Part shown: one piece after another, positions 1 through 6,028 of the stretch | Numbering within the stretch: position 1 is the stretch's first letter | Layout: each line of letters opens with the position of its first letter | Assembly: GCA_020853835.1 (NCBI GenBank) | Contig: JADYYC010000082.1 | Coordinates: forward strand, 1 to 6,151 | DNA: 6,151 bases | Origin: Anaerolineales bacterium | Lineage (GTDB): Bacteria; Chloroflexota; Anaerolineae; Anaerolineales; UBA4823 | Direction of reading: 5' to 3' | Notes under the pieces: generated by a model | Told to the model about the DNA's origin: nothing | Seen by the model: the letters and a program-made list of their open reading frames with translations, nothing else | Database searches by the model: none | Position numbers and translations under genes: made by a program

Positions 1-123
1 CACCGCCCGGCTTATGGCTCGGACGGCGACTACTGGTCCAAGCCAAACGTGGACACGATATTCAAAGCCGTTTACGAGATGCTGCGCGAAGTCGACCCGG
101 GCAGTTATCCCGAGATCTTCTAG
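1..123 (+). CDS. C-terminal fragment, probable 2-oxo acid dehydrogenase E1 subunit beta (partial)
   Basis: Only the last 40 codons and the TAG stop lie in the window; the start is off the left edge. The tail contains PAYGSDGDYWSKPN followed by an amphipathic helix and ends in YPEIF. I recall this kind of tail from transketolase-like E1 beta subunits of pyruvate or branched-chain 2-oxo acid dehydrogenases, which with E1 alpha carry out thiamine-diphosphate-dependent decarboxylation and reductive acylation of the E2 lipoyl group. The strongest support is context: a same-strand E2 gene begins 49 nt downstream, the usual E1 alpha-E1 beta-E2 order. No catalytic residue of E1 is visible in this piece, so substrate (pyruvate or branched-chain) cannot be told. 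Reading-frame end is certain; the family call is moderately confident. Confidence 0.65.
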   Translation, partial: HRPAYGSDGDYWSKPNVDTIFKAVYEMLREVDPGSYPEIF

Positions 124-161
124 CTGCTCAGATGCGCCGGAGCAGCCCGTTGAGTATTCCT

Positions 162-168
162 GAGGAGG
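162..168 (+). promoter_or_regulatory. Shine-Dalgarno of the E2 gene
   Basis: GAGGAGG sits 4 nt before the ATG at 173. It decides the start against the in-frame ATG at 191 (Met7). Starting at 173 also gives the full first strand of the lipoyl domain. Confidence 0.8.
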
Positions 169-172
169 ACGC

Positions 173-1420
173 ATGGCAATCCAGGTAATCATGCCCCAGT
201 TGGGAGAGTCTGTGGTGGAGGGGGTGCTGACGCGCTGGCTGAAAGCCACCGGCGAAGCCGTGGCCGAATACGAGCCGCTGGTCGAGATCAACACCGACAA
301 GGTGGACTCCGAAGTGCCCAGCCCGGGCGAAGGCGTGCTGCTGCAGACGCTCGTGCCCGAAGGCGCCACAGTTAAGGCCGGCACGCTGCTGGCCTGGATC
401 GGGCAGCCTGGCGAGCAGCCGCCGGCTGGCGGCCCGGTCGAGGCCGCCGCTCCCGCCGCGGCCCCAGCCCCCGCGCCGGTCGAACCAGCCAGCCCCGCTC
501 CGATCGCCGAGGGCGCGGTCGCCCCCGGCCGCGACCGCTCGCTGGGTTTCATCTCCCCGGTGGTCGCCCGCATGGCGAGCGAGCACGGGATCGATCTCTA
601 TCAGCTTACGGGCACCGGTCAGGGCGGGCGCATCACCAAGAAAGACGTGGAGGCTTACCTGGCGGGCCGTCAGGCTGCCATCCCGGCCGCCATCCCGGCG
701 GCCGCGCCAGCCCTCGCCGCCGAGGCGGGCGAGATCCTGCCGCTCACCCCGCTCCGCAAACAGATCGCCGAGCACATGGCGCGCAGCAAACACACCTCCC
801 CGCACGTCACCACCATCATGGAGGCCGATCTGGGCCGGGTGGCGGCGCACCGCCAGGCTAACAAGGAAGCCTTCAGCCGCGACGGCGTGAACCTGACGTT
901 CACCAGCTACTTCGTCTTCGCCTCGGTCGCGGCCCTCAAAGCCTTCCCGATTGTCAACTCATCCTTCACCGAAGGCGGCATCCAGATGCACCGCGCGATC
1001 AACATCGGTATGGCGGTCTCGCTTGGCGATGCAGGCCTGATCGCGCCGGTGATCAAGAACGCCGACGGCCTCTCGCTGCTTGGGATCGCGCGGGCGGTCA
1101 ACGACCTGGCCGAACGGGCGCGCGCCCGCCAGCTCGTCCCGGACGAAGTCCAGGGCGGCACGTTTACCATCACCAATCATGGCATCAGCGGGTCGCTCTT
1201 CGCCACCCCCATCATCAACCAGCCGCAGTGCGCCATCCTGGGCGTCGGCGCCATTCAGAAGCGCCCCGTGGTGGTCAGTGACGAGAAACTGGGCGACGTG
1301 ATCGCCATCCGCACCATGGTTTACCTCGGCCTGACCTTCGACCACCGCATTTTGGACGGCGCGATCGCGGACCATTTTCTGGCTAAGCTGGTCGACACGC
1401 TCCAAAACTGGAGCGCATGA
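173..1420 (+). CDS. Dihydrolipoamide acyltransferase, E2 component of a 2-oxo acid dehydrogenase complex
   Basis: The 415-residue product forms the core of a pyruvate or branched-chain 2-oxo acid dehydrogenase complex in the cytoplasm, moving the acyl group from E1 to CoA. Residues 1-78 are one biotinyl/lipoyl domain; Lys43 in NTDKVDSEVPSP is the expected lipoylation site. An Ala/Pro-rich flexible linker spans about 81-118. Residues about 124-163 are the peripheral-subunit (E3)-binding domain, with FISPVVARMA and GTGQGGRITKKDV. A second Ala/Pro linker (168-182) leads to the catalytic domain (about 188-415), which has FTITNHGISG and the active-site motif DHRILDG with His391 and Asp395. All expected catalytic parts are present and length is normal for a single-lipoyl E2. 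The lipoyl motif also resembles succinyltransferases, but an upstream alpha/beta-type E1 argues against 2-oxoglutarate. Probably co-transcribed with the upstream E1 gene. The acyltransferase call is very secure; the substrate is open. Confidence 0.95.
   Translation: MAIQVIMPQLGESVVEGVLTRWLKATGEAVAEYEPLVEINTDKVDSEVPSPGEGVLLQTLVPEGATVKAGTLLAWIGQPGEQPPAGGPVEAAAPAAAPAPAPVEPASPAPIAEGAVAPGRDRSLGFISPVVARMASEHGIDLYQLTGTGQGGRITKKDVEAYLAGRQAAIPAAIPAAAPALAAEAGEILPLTPLRKQIAEHMARSKHTSPHVTTIMEADLGRVAAHRQANKEAFSRDGVNLTFTSYFVFASVAALKAFPIVNSSFTEGGIQMHRAINIGMAVSLGDAGLIAPVIKNADGLSLLGIARAVNDLAERARARQLVPDEVQGGTFTITNHGISGSLFATPIINQPQCAILGVGAIQKRPVVVSDEKLGDVIAIRTMVYLGLTFDHRILDGAIADHFLAKLVDTLQNWSA
677..700 (+). repeat. 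12-bp tandem repeat, two copies, in the second E2 linker
   Basis: GCCATCCCGGCC at 677-688 is followed directly by GCCATCCCGGCG at 689-700. It encodes Ala-Ile-Pro-Ala twice (residues 169-176). It lies in the flexible linker between the E3-binding and catalytic domains, where length change is tolerated. Likely a small in-frame duplication. Confidence 0.75.
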
Positions 1421-1540
1421 CGGGTTAGCGCAAAGCGCGCCTTCGAACCGGCGCTGGCTGGTGTCTTGCGCGGGGTGCGGGATGTGCGAGTAGGCTTGCA
1501 GTTCCAACCAGCCGCTGCCGTTCTGACCCCCATGTCAACT
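1421..1540. other. Non-coding spacer between E2 and its terminator
   Basis: This is about 120 nt between the E2 stop and the terminator hairpin. I see no convincing coding frame, promoter or RNA gene. Short inverted repeats exist (GCGC-AAA-GCGC at 1428-1438; GGCTGGT at 1456-1462 with ACCAGCC at 1507-1513) but they are weak. It is best read as the 3' untranslated part of the E1-E2 message. Confidence 0.6.
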
Positions 1541-1583
1541 CGAAAACAGCTCTGCGGTCTCTGCGATCGCGGGGCTGTTTTCG
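1541..1583 (+). terminator. Probable intrinsic terminator of the E1-E2 operon
   Basis: CGAAAACAGC (1541-1550) pairs perfectly with GCTGTTTTCG (1574-1583). Pairing continues inward to 1559/1565, giving a 19-bp uninterrupted stem around a 5-nt loop (1560-1564). Three of the inner pairs are G-U wobbles in + strand RNA (1551/1573, 1553/1571, 1557/1567). They would become A-C mismatches in - strand RNA, so the structure favours + strand transcripts. The A4 in the 5' arm pairs with U4 in the 3' arm, and the sequence after it is U-rich (CGTATCTTC). It stands about 120 nt after the E2 stop and just upstream of a new promoter. The U-tract is partly inside the stem, so termination strength is unsure. 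Confidence 0.75.
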
Positions 1584-1606
1584 TATCTTCAGTACTACAG
1601 GCTCAC

Positions 1607-1635
1607 TTGACCCTATACTATGCAAGATTTATAAT
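1607..1635 (+). promoter_or_regulatory. Sigma-70-type promoter of the lpd unit
   Basis: The -35 box TTGACC (1607-1612, 5 of 6 consensus) and the -10 box TATAAT (1630-1635, perfect) are separated by exactly 17 nt. They lie in a sharply AT-rich patch in an otherwise GC-rich window. The expected transcription start is about 1641-1643, giving a leader of roughly 67-69 nt before the lpd ATG at 1710. No extended -10 TG is present. It lies directly after the E1-E2 terminator, so E3 should be transcribed independently. Confidence 0.85.
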
Positions 1636-1664
1636 GAGAAAGAATTTACGGGTGACATAACAGA

Positions 1665-1683
1665 CGGCAGGCGATCCCTGCCG
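1665..1683 (+). promoter_or_regulatory. Hairpin in the lpd 5' leader
   Basis: CGGCAGG (1665-1671) pairs with CCTGCCG (1677-1683): a perfect 7-bp GC-rich stem with loop CGATC. It starts about 23 nt after the predicted transcription start and ends 16 nt before the Shine-Dalgarno. No U-tract follows, so it is not a terminator. It could stabilise the leader or be a protein-binding palindrome; the sequence alone does not tell. Confidence 0.5.
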
Positions 1684-1699
1684 CATACTACAAATTACC

Positions 1700-1704
1700 A
1701 GGAG
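1700..1704 (+). promoter_or_regulatory. Shine-Dalgarno of lpd
   Basis: AGGAG lies 5 nt before the ATG at 1710 and fixes that start. The start places the FAD-binding GxGxxG at residue 10, as usual for the family. Confidence 0.8.
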
Positions 1705-1709
1705 ACATC

Positions 1710-3107
1710 ATGGACCAATACGACGTGGTAGTCATCGGCGCCGGCCCCGGGGGTTATGTCTGTGCAATCCGCTGTTCCCAGCTTGGCATGAAAACTGCAA
1801 TCATAGACAAAGAATGGCTCGGAGGCGTGTGTTTGAACGTTGGCTGTATCCCGTCCAAAGCTCTGCTCAAGAACGCCGAAGTCGCGCACACGCTGCGCGA
1901 ACGGGGCAAGGAATTCGGGTTTTCGTTCGAGAACTTGAAGCTGGATTTCAGCGTGGCGGTCAAGCGCAGCCGCCAGGTTTCCGACCGCCTGGTCAAAGGC
2001 GTCGGTTTCCTGATGAAGAAGAACAACATCGACGTGTACATGGGCGCGGCAAAACTCCAGGCGCGTGACCGCCTGACCGTCACAGACGCCGAAGGCAAAA
2101 CCACCGCATTGCAAGCCAAGAACGTCGTCGTGGCGACCGGCGCAAGCGTCGCCGTGCCGCCGGGATGGCAAATCGACGGCGAGAAGATCGTGACCTACCT
2201 GGAAGCCATCGTGCAGGAGAAGCTGCCCAAATCCGTGATCGTGATCGGGGCGGGGGCGATCGGCGTGGAGTTCGCAACGGTCTGGCGCTCCTACGGCGTG
2301 GAAGTCACGATCGTCGAAATGCTGCCCCGCCTGGTTCCGATGGAAGATGAAGAGGTCAGCGAAGAACTGGCGAAGAACTTCAAGCGGCGCAAGATCAACT
2401 TCCTCACCGGACACCGCGTCGAGGAGATCCAGGCCACCGAAACCGGCGTGAGAGTGAAAGTCGCCAGCGAAGCTGGGCAACAGACCCTCGAAGCCGAGCA
2501 GGCGCTGGTGGCGATCGGCTTTCGCCCCAACGGCCGGGGCCTGGGCCTGGAAGAAGCGGGCGTCAGGCTCAGCGAGCGCGGCGCGGTCGAGATCGACGAG
2601 CGCATGGCGACCAATGTCCCGGGCGTCTGGGCGATTGGCGATGTGACCGCCAAGCTCATGCTCGCCCACGTCGCCTCGGCCCAGGGCATCGTCTGCGCCG
2701 AGAACATCGCCGGGGCCGAGACCGTCACGCTCAATTACGAAATGATGCCGCGCACCACTTACTGCCAGCCGCAGGTGGCCTCGTTTGGGCTCACCGAAGC
2801 CCAGGCGCGCGAGCGCGGCTATGAAGTCAAAGTTGGCCGGTTTCCATTCCAGCCAAACGGCAAGGCGCTCGGGCTGGGCGAAGCCGTGGGCTGGGTCAAG
2901 ATCGTGACGGATGCCGAATATGGCGAGATCTTGGGGGCGCATCTCATCGGACCAGAAGTGACCGAGCTGCTGCCCGAGTTGACGCTCGCGCAGATGATGG
3001 AGATCACCGCGCACGAGATCGGTCGGAACGTTCACGCGCATCCCACCTTGAGCGAAGCCCTCATGGAAGCCGCAGAAGACGCGGCGGGAAGGTCAATCAA
3101 CATCTAA
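1710..3107 (+). CDS. lpdA: Dihydrolipoyl dehydrogenase (E3)
   Basis: The 465-residue flavoprotein reoxidises dihydrolipoamide on E2 (and possibly on glycine cleavage H protein) and passes electrons through FAD to NAD+. Residues 5-16 hold the FAD dinucleotide fold with GAGPGG. The redox-active disulfide is Cys41/Cys46 in GGVCLNVGCIPSK. The NAD-binding fold is at about 174-205 with GAGAIGVEFA. The second FAD motif, ending in AIGD, is at 308-311. The C-terminal dimerisation domain carries HAHPTLSEA, with His444 and Glu449 as the catalytic base pair contributed to the other subunit's active site. Every signature residue is intact and length is typical. It has its own promoter and ribosome site and is separated from E1-E2 by a terminator, which suits an E3 shared by several complexes. 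A CpaE-like gene follows 4 nt after its stop. Other disulfide reductases (mercuric or glutathione reductase) are unlikely given the C-terminal motif and the E2 neighbour. Confidence 0.96.
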   Translation: MDQYDVVVIGAGPGGYVCAIRCSQLGMKTAIIDKEWLGGVCLNVGCIPSKALLKNAEVAHTLRERGKEFGFSFENLKLDFSVAVKRSRQVSDRLVKGVGFLMKKNNIDVYMGAAKLQARDRLTVTDAEGKTTALQAKNVVVATGASVAVPPGWQIDGEKIVTYLEAIVQEKLPKSVIVIGAGAIGVEFATVWRSYGVEVTIVEMLPRLVPMEDEEVSEELAKNFKRRKINFLTGHRVEEIQATETGVRVKVASEAGQQTLEAEQALVAIGFRPNGRGLGLEEAGVRLSERGAVEIDERMATNVPGVWAIGDVTAKLMLAHVASAQGIVCAENIAGAETVTLNYEMMPRTTYCQPQVASFGLTEAQARERGYEVKVGRFPFQPNGKALGLGEAVGWVKIVTDAEYGEILGAHLIGPEVTELLPELTLAQMMEITAHEIGRNVHAHPTLSEALMEAAEDAAGRSINI

Positions 3108-3111
3108 TCCA

Positions 3112-4815
3112 ATGGCAGACCGCAAGCTGGAACGACGTTTATCACAGGCTCGCAAGGCTTACCAGAAGCGCGACAAGCGCAAGGGCGCGCACCTGATCGA
3201 TGAAGTGCTGCAGCAAGATTTCAACTATCCAGGAGCGTGGGAGCTTCTGTACGAACTCTACGGCGCAGGCGTGCCGTACGAGGAGTTCAGGCGCGTTTTC
3301 ACGGCGCGCTTCTTCCCCGAAAAGCTCGACCAGCTCGCCAGCATTGAGCCGCCTCCCAGGCCTGTAGCAGGCGTTGAGGTTGAAGAAGAAAAGAAGCCCT
3401 CTTTTTTCAGCCGGCTGTTCAAGCGCAAACCCAAGCCAGAACCCGAACCCATCCCCCTGCCATCCATCGCCGTGCCCGAGCCCGCTGGGCCGGCTGCCCC
3501 TCCGGGCTCAACCGCCGCGGCGGACCCATCCCAGCGCGACCCGCGTTACTTCACGGCGTCACCCAGCGGGATCGTCGCGCCGATCGCGCCGATCCCGCCG
3601 CGCCAACCCGGCGAGGTGATCCGCGTCATCCTCGTGGATGACATCGCCCAAACGCGCGAGACCATTGTGCGCTCGCTGCGCTTTCAAGAGGATATCGACA
3701 TCGTCGCCACCGCTTCAAACGGGCTGCAGGCTATCCAGCTCGTGCGCCAACTCAAGCCGGACGTGGTGGTGATGGACGTCAACATGCCGGATATGGACGG
3801 GATCACCGCCACGGCCAACATCAAGCGTGACATGCCCAACACGGAGATCGTGATCCTGACTGTGCAGGACGACCTGGACTATATGCGCCGGGCCATGCTG
3901 GCAGGGGCGCGTGATTTCCTCGCCAAGCCGCCCATGATCGACGAGCTCGTCCAGGCGGTGGAGCGCGCCGGAGCCCAGGCGCGCCAGAACCGCCAGAACC
4001 GCCCGGCGATGGCCGTGACGCTGCCCGCCCAAGCCAGGCGGACGCGCGGCAGGATCGTCACCGTGTACAGCCCGCGCGGCGGCTCCGGCTGCACCATGCT
4101 GGCCGTCAACCTCGCCATCGGGCTGAACGGGGAGGACCATCCGGCGGTGATCATCGACGGCGACCTGCAGTTCGGGGACGTCCCGGTGCTCTTCAACACC
4201 CAGGGGCCGTTGAGCATCGCCGATCTCGCTCCGCGCGTGGCGGAGCTCGACCCGGATCTCGTGAACGATGTGCTGGTGAAGCATCCGACGGGCGTGAAGA
4301 TCCTCAACCCGACCCGCCCCGAGCGCGCCGAGCTGGTCACCGGGCCGCAGTTCAGCCAGCTTGCGACTTATTTCAGCGAGCTCTTCCCATACGTCGTCCT
4401 GGACACCACCCACCGGCTGAACGACGTCACGCTCGCCGCGCTGGATGTGAGCGACCTGATCGTGCTCGTTTCGACGATCGACATCCCGTCCATCTCCCGG
4501 GTTCGCAAATTCATCGAGCTGGTGCCGCTCTTGAACCTGAACCCTAAGAAAATCGTGCTGGCCGTCAACATGTTCGACCCGCGCGTGGGCATCAGCCCGG
4601 AAAAACTGCCCCAGGCATTTGGGCACGAACCGGCGGCGTTGATCCCGCTGGCCTATTCGCTGGTGCTCGGATCGGTCAACAACGGCGTGCCATTGCTCGC
4701 AAAGCGCGAGATGGCCCAACAGCCCGCCGGCGAGGCGGTTGCCAGGCTGGTCAAGCACGTGCGCCAGCGCCTGCGCGAAATCGATCAGGCGGAAAAAATG
4801 GCCGTGACGGCCTGA
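3112..4815 (+). CDS. CpaE/TadZ-like protein: receiver domain fused to a MinD/ParA-type ATPase
   Basis: The product is 567 residues, long for the family because of extra N-terminal sequence. Residues 1-79 are charged and helical, TPR-like in look. Residues 95-165 are a linker with SFFSRLFKRK, then Pro/Glu/Lys- and Pro/Ala-rich stretches. The receiver domain (about 168-288) has the acid pair Asp176/Asp177, phosphoacceptor Asp222, Thr250 and Lys272, so it should be phosphorylatable. The MinD/ParA-like domain (about 313-555) has an altered P-loop, SPRGGSGCT (320-328), an Asp-rich DGDLQFGD (349-356), a Walker B-like VVLDTTH (428-434) and AVNMFDP (484-490). Relatives (CpaE, TadZ) localise Flp/Tad pilus machinery at the membrane, but no tad gene is visible here. 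The ATG at 3112 is the only usable start: an in-frame stop lies at 3049-3051 with no ATG, GTG or TTG between. It lacks a close Shine-Dalgarno, suggesting coupling to lpd. Family is secure, role inferred. Confidence 0.88.
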   Translation: MADRKLERRLSQARKAYQKRDKRKGAHLIDEVLQQDFNYPGAWELLYELYGAGVPYEEFRRVFTARFFPEKLDQLASIEPPPRPVAGVEVEEEKKPSFFSRLFKRKPKPEPEPIPLPSIAVPEPAGPAAPPGSTAAADPSQRDPRYFTASPSGIVAPIAPIPPRQPGEVIRVILVDDIAQTRETIVRSLRFQEDIDIVATASNGLQAIQLVRQLKPDVVVMDVNMPDMDGITATANIKRDMPNTEIVILTVQDDLDYMRRAMLAGARDFLAKPPMIDELVQAVERAGAQARQNRQNRPAMAVTLPAQARRTRGRIVTVYSPRGGSGCTMLAVNLAIGLNGEDHPAVIIDGDLQFGDVPVLFNTQGPLSIADLAPRVAELDPDLVNDVLVKHPTGVKILNPTRPERAELVTGPQFSQLATYFSELFPYVVLDTTHRLNDVTLAALDVSDLIVLVSTIDIPSISRVRKFIELVPLLNLNPKKIVLAVNMFDPRVGISPEKLPQAFGHEPAALIPLAYSLVLGSVNNGVPLLAKREMAQQPAGEAVARLVKHVRQRLREIDQAEKMAVTA

Positions 4816-4837
4816 TCCCTGATCCAAAAAGATTGGT
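4816..4837. other. 22-nt convergent gene junction
   Basis: The TGA of the CpaE-like gene and the TAG of the glycosyltransferase gene (opposite strand) face each other across 22 nt. The gap holds TGATCC-type direct repeats and an A5 run, but no stable hairpin that would mark an intrinsic terminator for either side. Confidence 0.7.
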
Positions 4838-6019
4838 CTACGCCATGCGGGGGTCGAGAGCGGAACTCAGCACCGCTCGATAGAAGTCTTCGGCTTTTTG
4901 CATCACAACGTGATAATCGGCGCGGCGGGCGATCAACTCGAGGTTGGTCTGACGTGCGCGCCCGAACAGCGCCTCATCCGAGGCGGCTTGCAGTATCGCC
5001 TGCGCCAGCGCGTCCGGGTCGTTCGGGTCTACGAGCAGCCCGTTCTCGCCCGGTGTGATCCATTCCCGGATCGATTCCAGGTCACCCGCAACCGGCAGAC
5101 ACCCGCATGCCAGCGCTTCGAGGAGCGTGTTCGGTGTGCCGTCGTGGTTGCTGGGCGAGACGACCACCCTCGCCTGGCGGAACAGCCCCGCCATCTGTGG
5201 GCGCGACTGGCGGGGGAGCAGCGCAACGCTCGGCGCAATCCCCAGCTCGCCCACCCACTGGCGCGCCTGGGGTTCCTCTTGCATCGCAGGGCAGATGAAG
5301 CGCGCCCCGGGTTGGGCTTCGAGCACGCGCGGGATCGCCTTGAAAAACGCGGCGTTGTTCACATAAGCTCGAAACCCCCGTGGATTGATGATCACCGGCT
5401 CGCCGACCGCGCGGGGAGGCGGGTAGAACATCTCGCGCTGAACCCCCCCGGCGCCCGGCAGGACGACGGACGGCTTTTGCGCCGCGTACCCCCATACCTG
5501 CGCCAGACGCACATCCCGCTGGCAGTCGGCGTGCAGCGCGCTGGCCCGTTCCAGCGCCCGGCGGGTGCTGCGACGCATTAGAGGCGTGGAAGGGGCGTGC
5601 AGCGTGAAGTCGTTCCCCCACACCGAGATCAGCAGCGGCAGTTGGTTCCCGCGCATGGCGGCAGCCGCCAGCATCCCCTCATAGGGAATGCGCATGGCGT
5701 GCACCAGCTCGGGCTGGATTTGCTCAACCAGCCGCTCCAGCCGCGCGGCGGCGGCGCTCAACGTGAGCGGGCCCAACCACTGGCGCATCAGGGTGCGCAG
5801 CCGGGCGGTCGTACCGAGCGGGGCAGCGCTCCCCGCCACGGCGCCGCTCCGCTTAAGCTCGCTAAAGGCGACCGGGACGAAATGGTAAGAGGCGAGCCTG
5901 GGGTCAGGCTCACAGGCGAAGGTGGAAGCCAGGTGGACTTCATCTCCGACTGCGAGGAAGTGCTGGATCCAATTCAGGGCAATCGGCGACCGCCCGTCGG
6001 CGACAAACAGCAGGCGCAT
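4838..6019 (-). CDS. GT4-like glycosyltransferase, group 1 family
   Basis: The 393-residue product has the GT-B layout of retaining, nucleotide-sugar-dependent transferases. The N-terminal half (about 1-185) opens with MRLLFVADG, an acceptor-side Rossmann fold, and includes SVWGNDFTLHA (132-142). PGAGGV (188-193) marks the entry to the donor-binding half. There SPSNHDGTPNTLLEALACG (288-306) holds a D-x7-E form of the family's E-x7-E motif (Asp293, Glu301), followed by ESIREWITPGENGLLV. No signal peptide or membrane span is seen, so it is probably cytoplasmic or membrane-peripheral. Donor and acceptor sugars cannot be told; cell-surface polysaccharide or glycoprotein modification is plausible. 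The ATG at 6019 is 9 nt after the stop of the upstream same-strand gene and has only a weak AGG very close to it, so translation may be coupled. No promoter is visible in that gap. Confidence 0.9.
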   Translation of the reverse strand: MRLLFVADGRSPIALNWIQHFLAVGDEVHLASTFACEPDPRLASYHFVPVAFSELKRSGAVAGSAAPLGTTARLRTLMRQWLGPLTLSAAAARLERLVEQIQPELVHAMRIPYEGMLAAAAMRGNQLPLLISVWGNDFTLHAPSTPLMRRSTRRALERASALHADCQRDVRLAQVWGYAAQKPSVVLPGAGGVQREMFYPPPRAVGEPVIINPRGFRAYVNNAAFFKAIPRVLEAQPGARFICPAMQEEPQARQWVGELGIAPSVALLPRQSRPQMAGLFRQARVVVSPSNHDGTPNTLLEALACGCLPVAGDLESIREWITPGENGLLVDPNDPDALAQAILQAASDEALFGRARQTNLELIARRADYHVVMQKAEDFYRAVLSSALDPRMA

Positions 6020-6028
6020 GACCTGATT

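Noticed and set aside
128..850. 240-codon open frame on the - strand, antisense to E2
   Set aside because: Gly/Arg-rich shadow of the Ala/Pro linker and catalytic domain; no domain or ribosome site.
1361..1570. GCGATCGC octamers (1361-1368 and 1563-1570), like the cyanobacterial HIP1 repeat
   Set aside because: Only two copies; one is in codons for Ala-Ile-Ala and the other inside the terminator stem-loop. Too few to claim a genome-wide repeat or a cyanobacterial origin.
1466..1660. 64-codon + strand open frame in the E2-lpd gap
   Set aside because: It runs straight through the terminator hairpin and the lpd promoter, has no Shine-Dalgarno and no recognisable sequence.
1593..1692. Direct repeat TACTACA at 1593-1599 and 1686-1692 flanking the lpd promoter
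   Set aside because: Seven bases in an AT-rich patch; spacing of 93 nt fits no operator layout and chance is a sufficient explanation.
1695..3041. 448-codon open frame on the - strand, antisense to lpd
   Set aside because: It lies wholly over a gene with every E3 motif intact, has a low-complexity His/Asp/Arg-rich translation, and is typical of antisense frames in GC-rich genes.
3112..4815. CpaE-like gene as evidence for a Tad/Flp pilus locus
   Set aside because: Both neighbours are unrelated (E3 upstream, convergent glycosyltransferase downstream) and no tadA, tadB, tadC, rcpA or flp gene is in the window.
3715..4827. 370-codon open frame on the - strand, antisense to the CpaE-like gene
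   Set aside because: His/Arg/Asp/Val-rich shadow translation with no recognisable domain; the + strand frame has clear receiver and ATPase motifs.
4816..4860. Possible bidirectional terminator between the convergent genes
   Set aside because: The A5/T5 run is there but no GC-rich stem of useful length flanks it on either strand.
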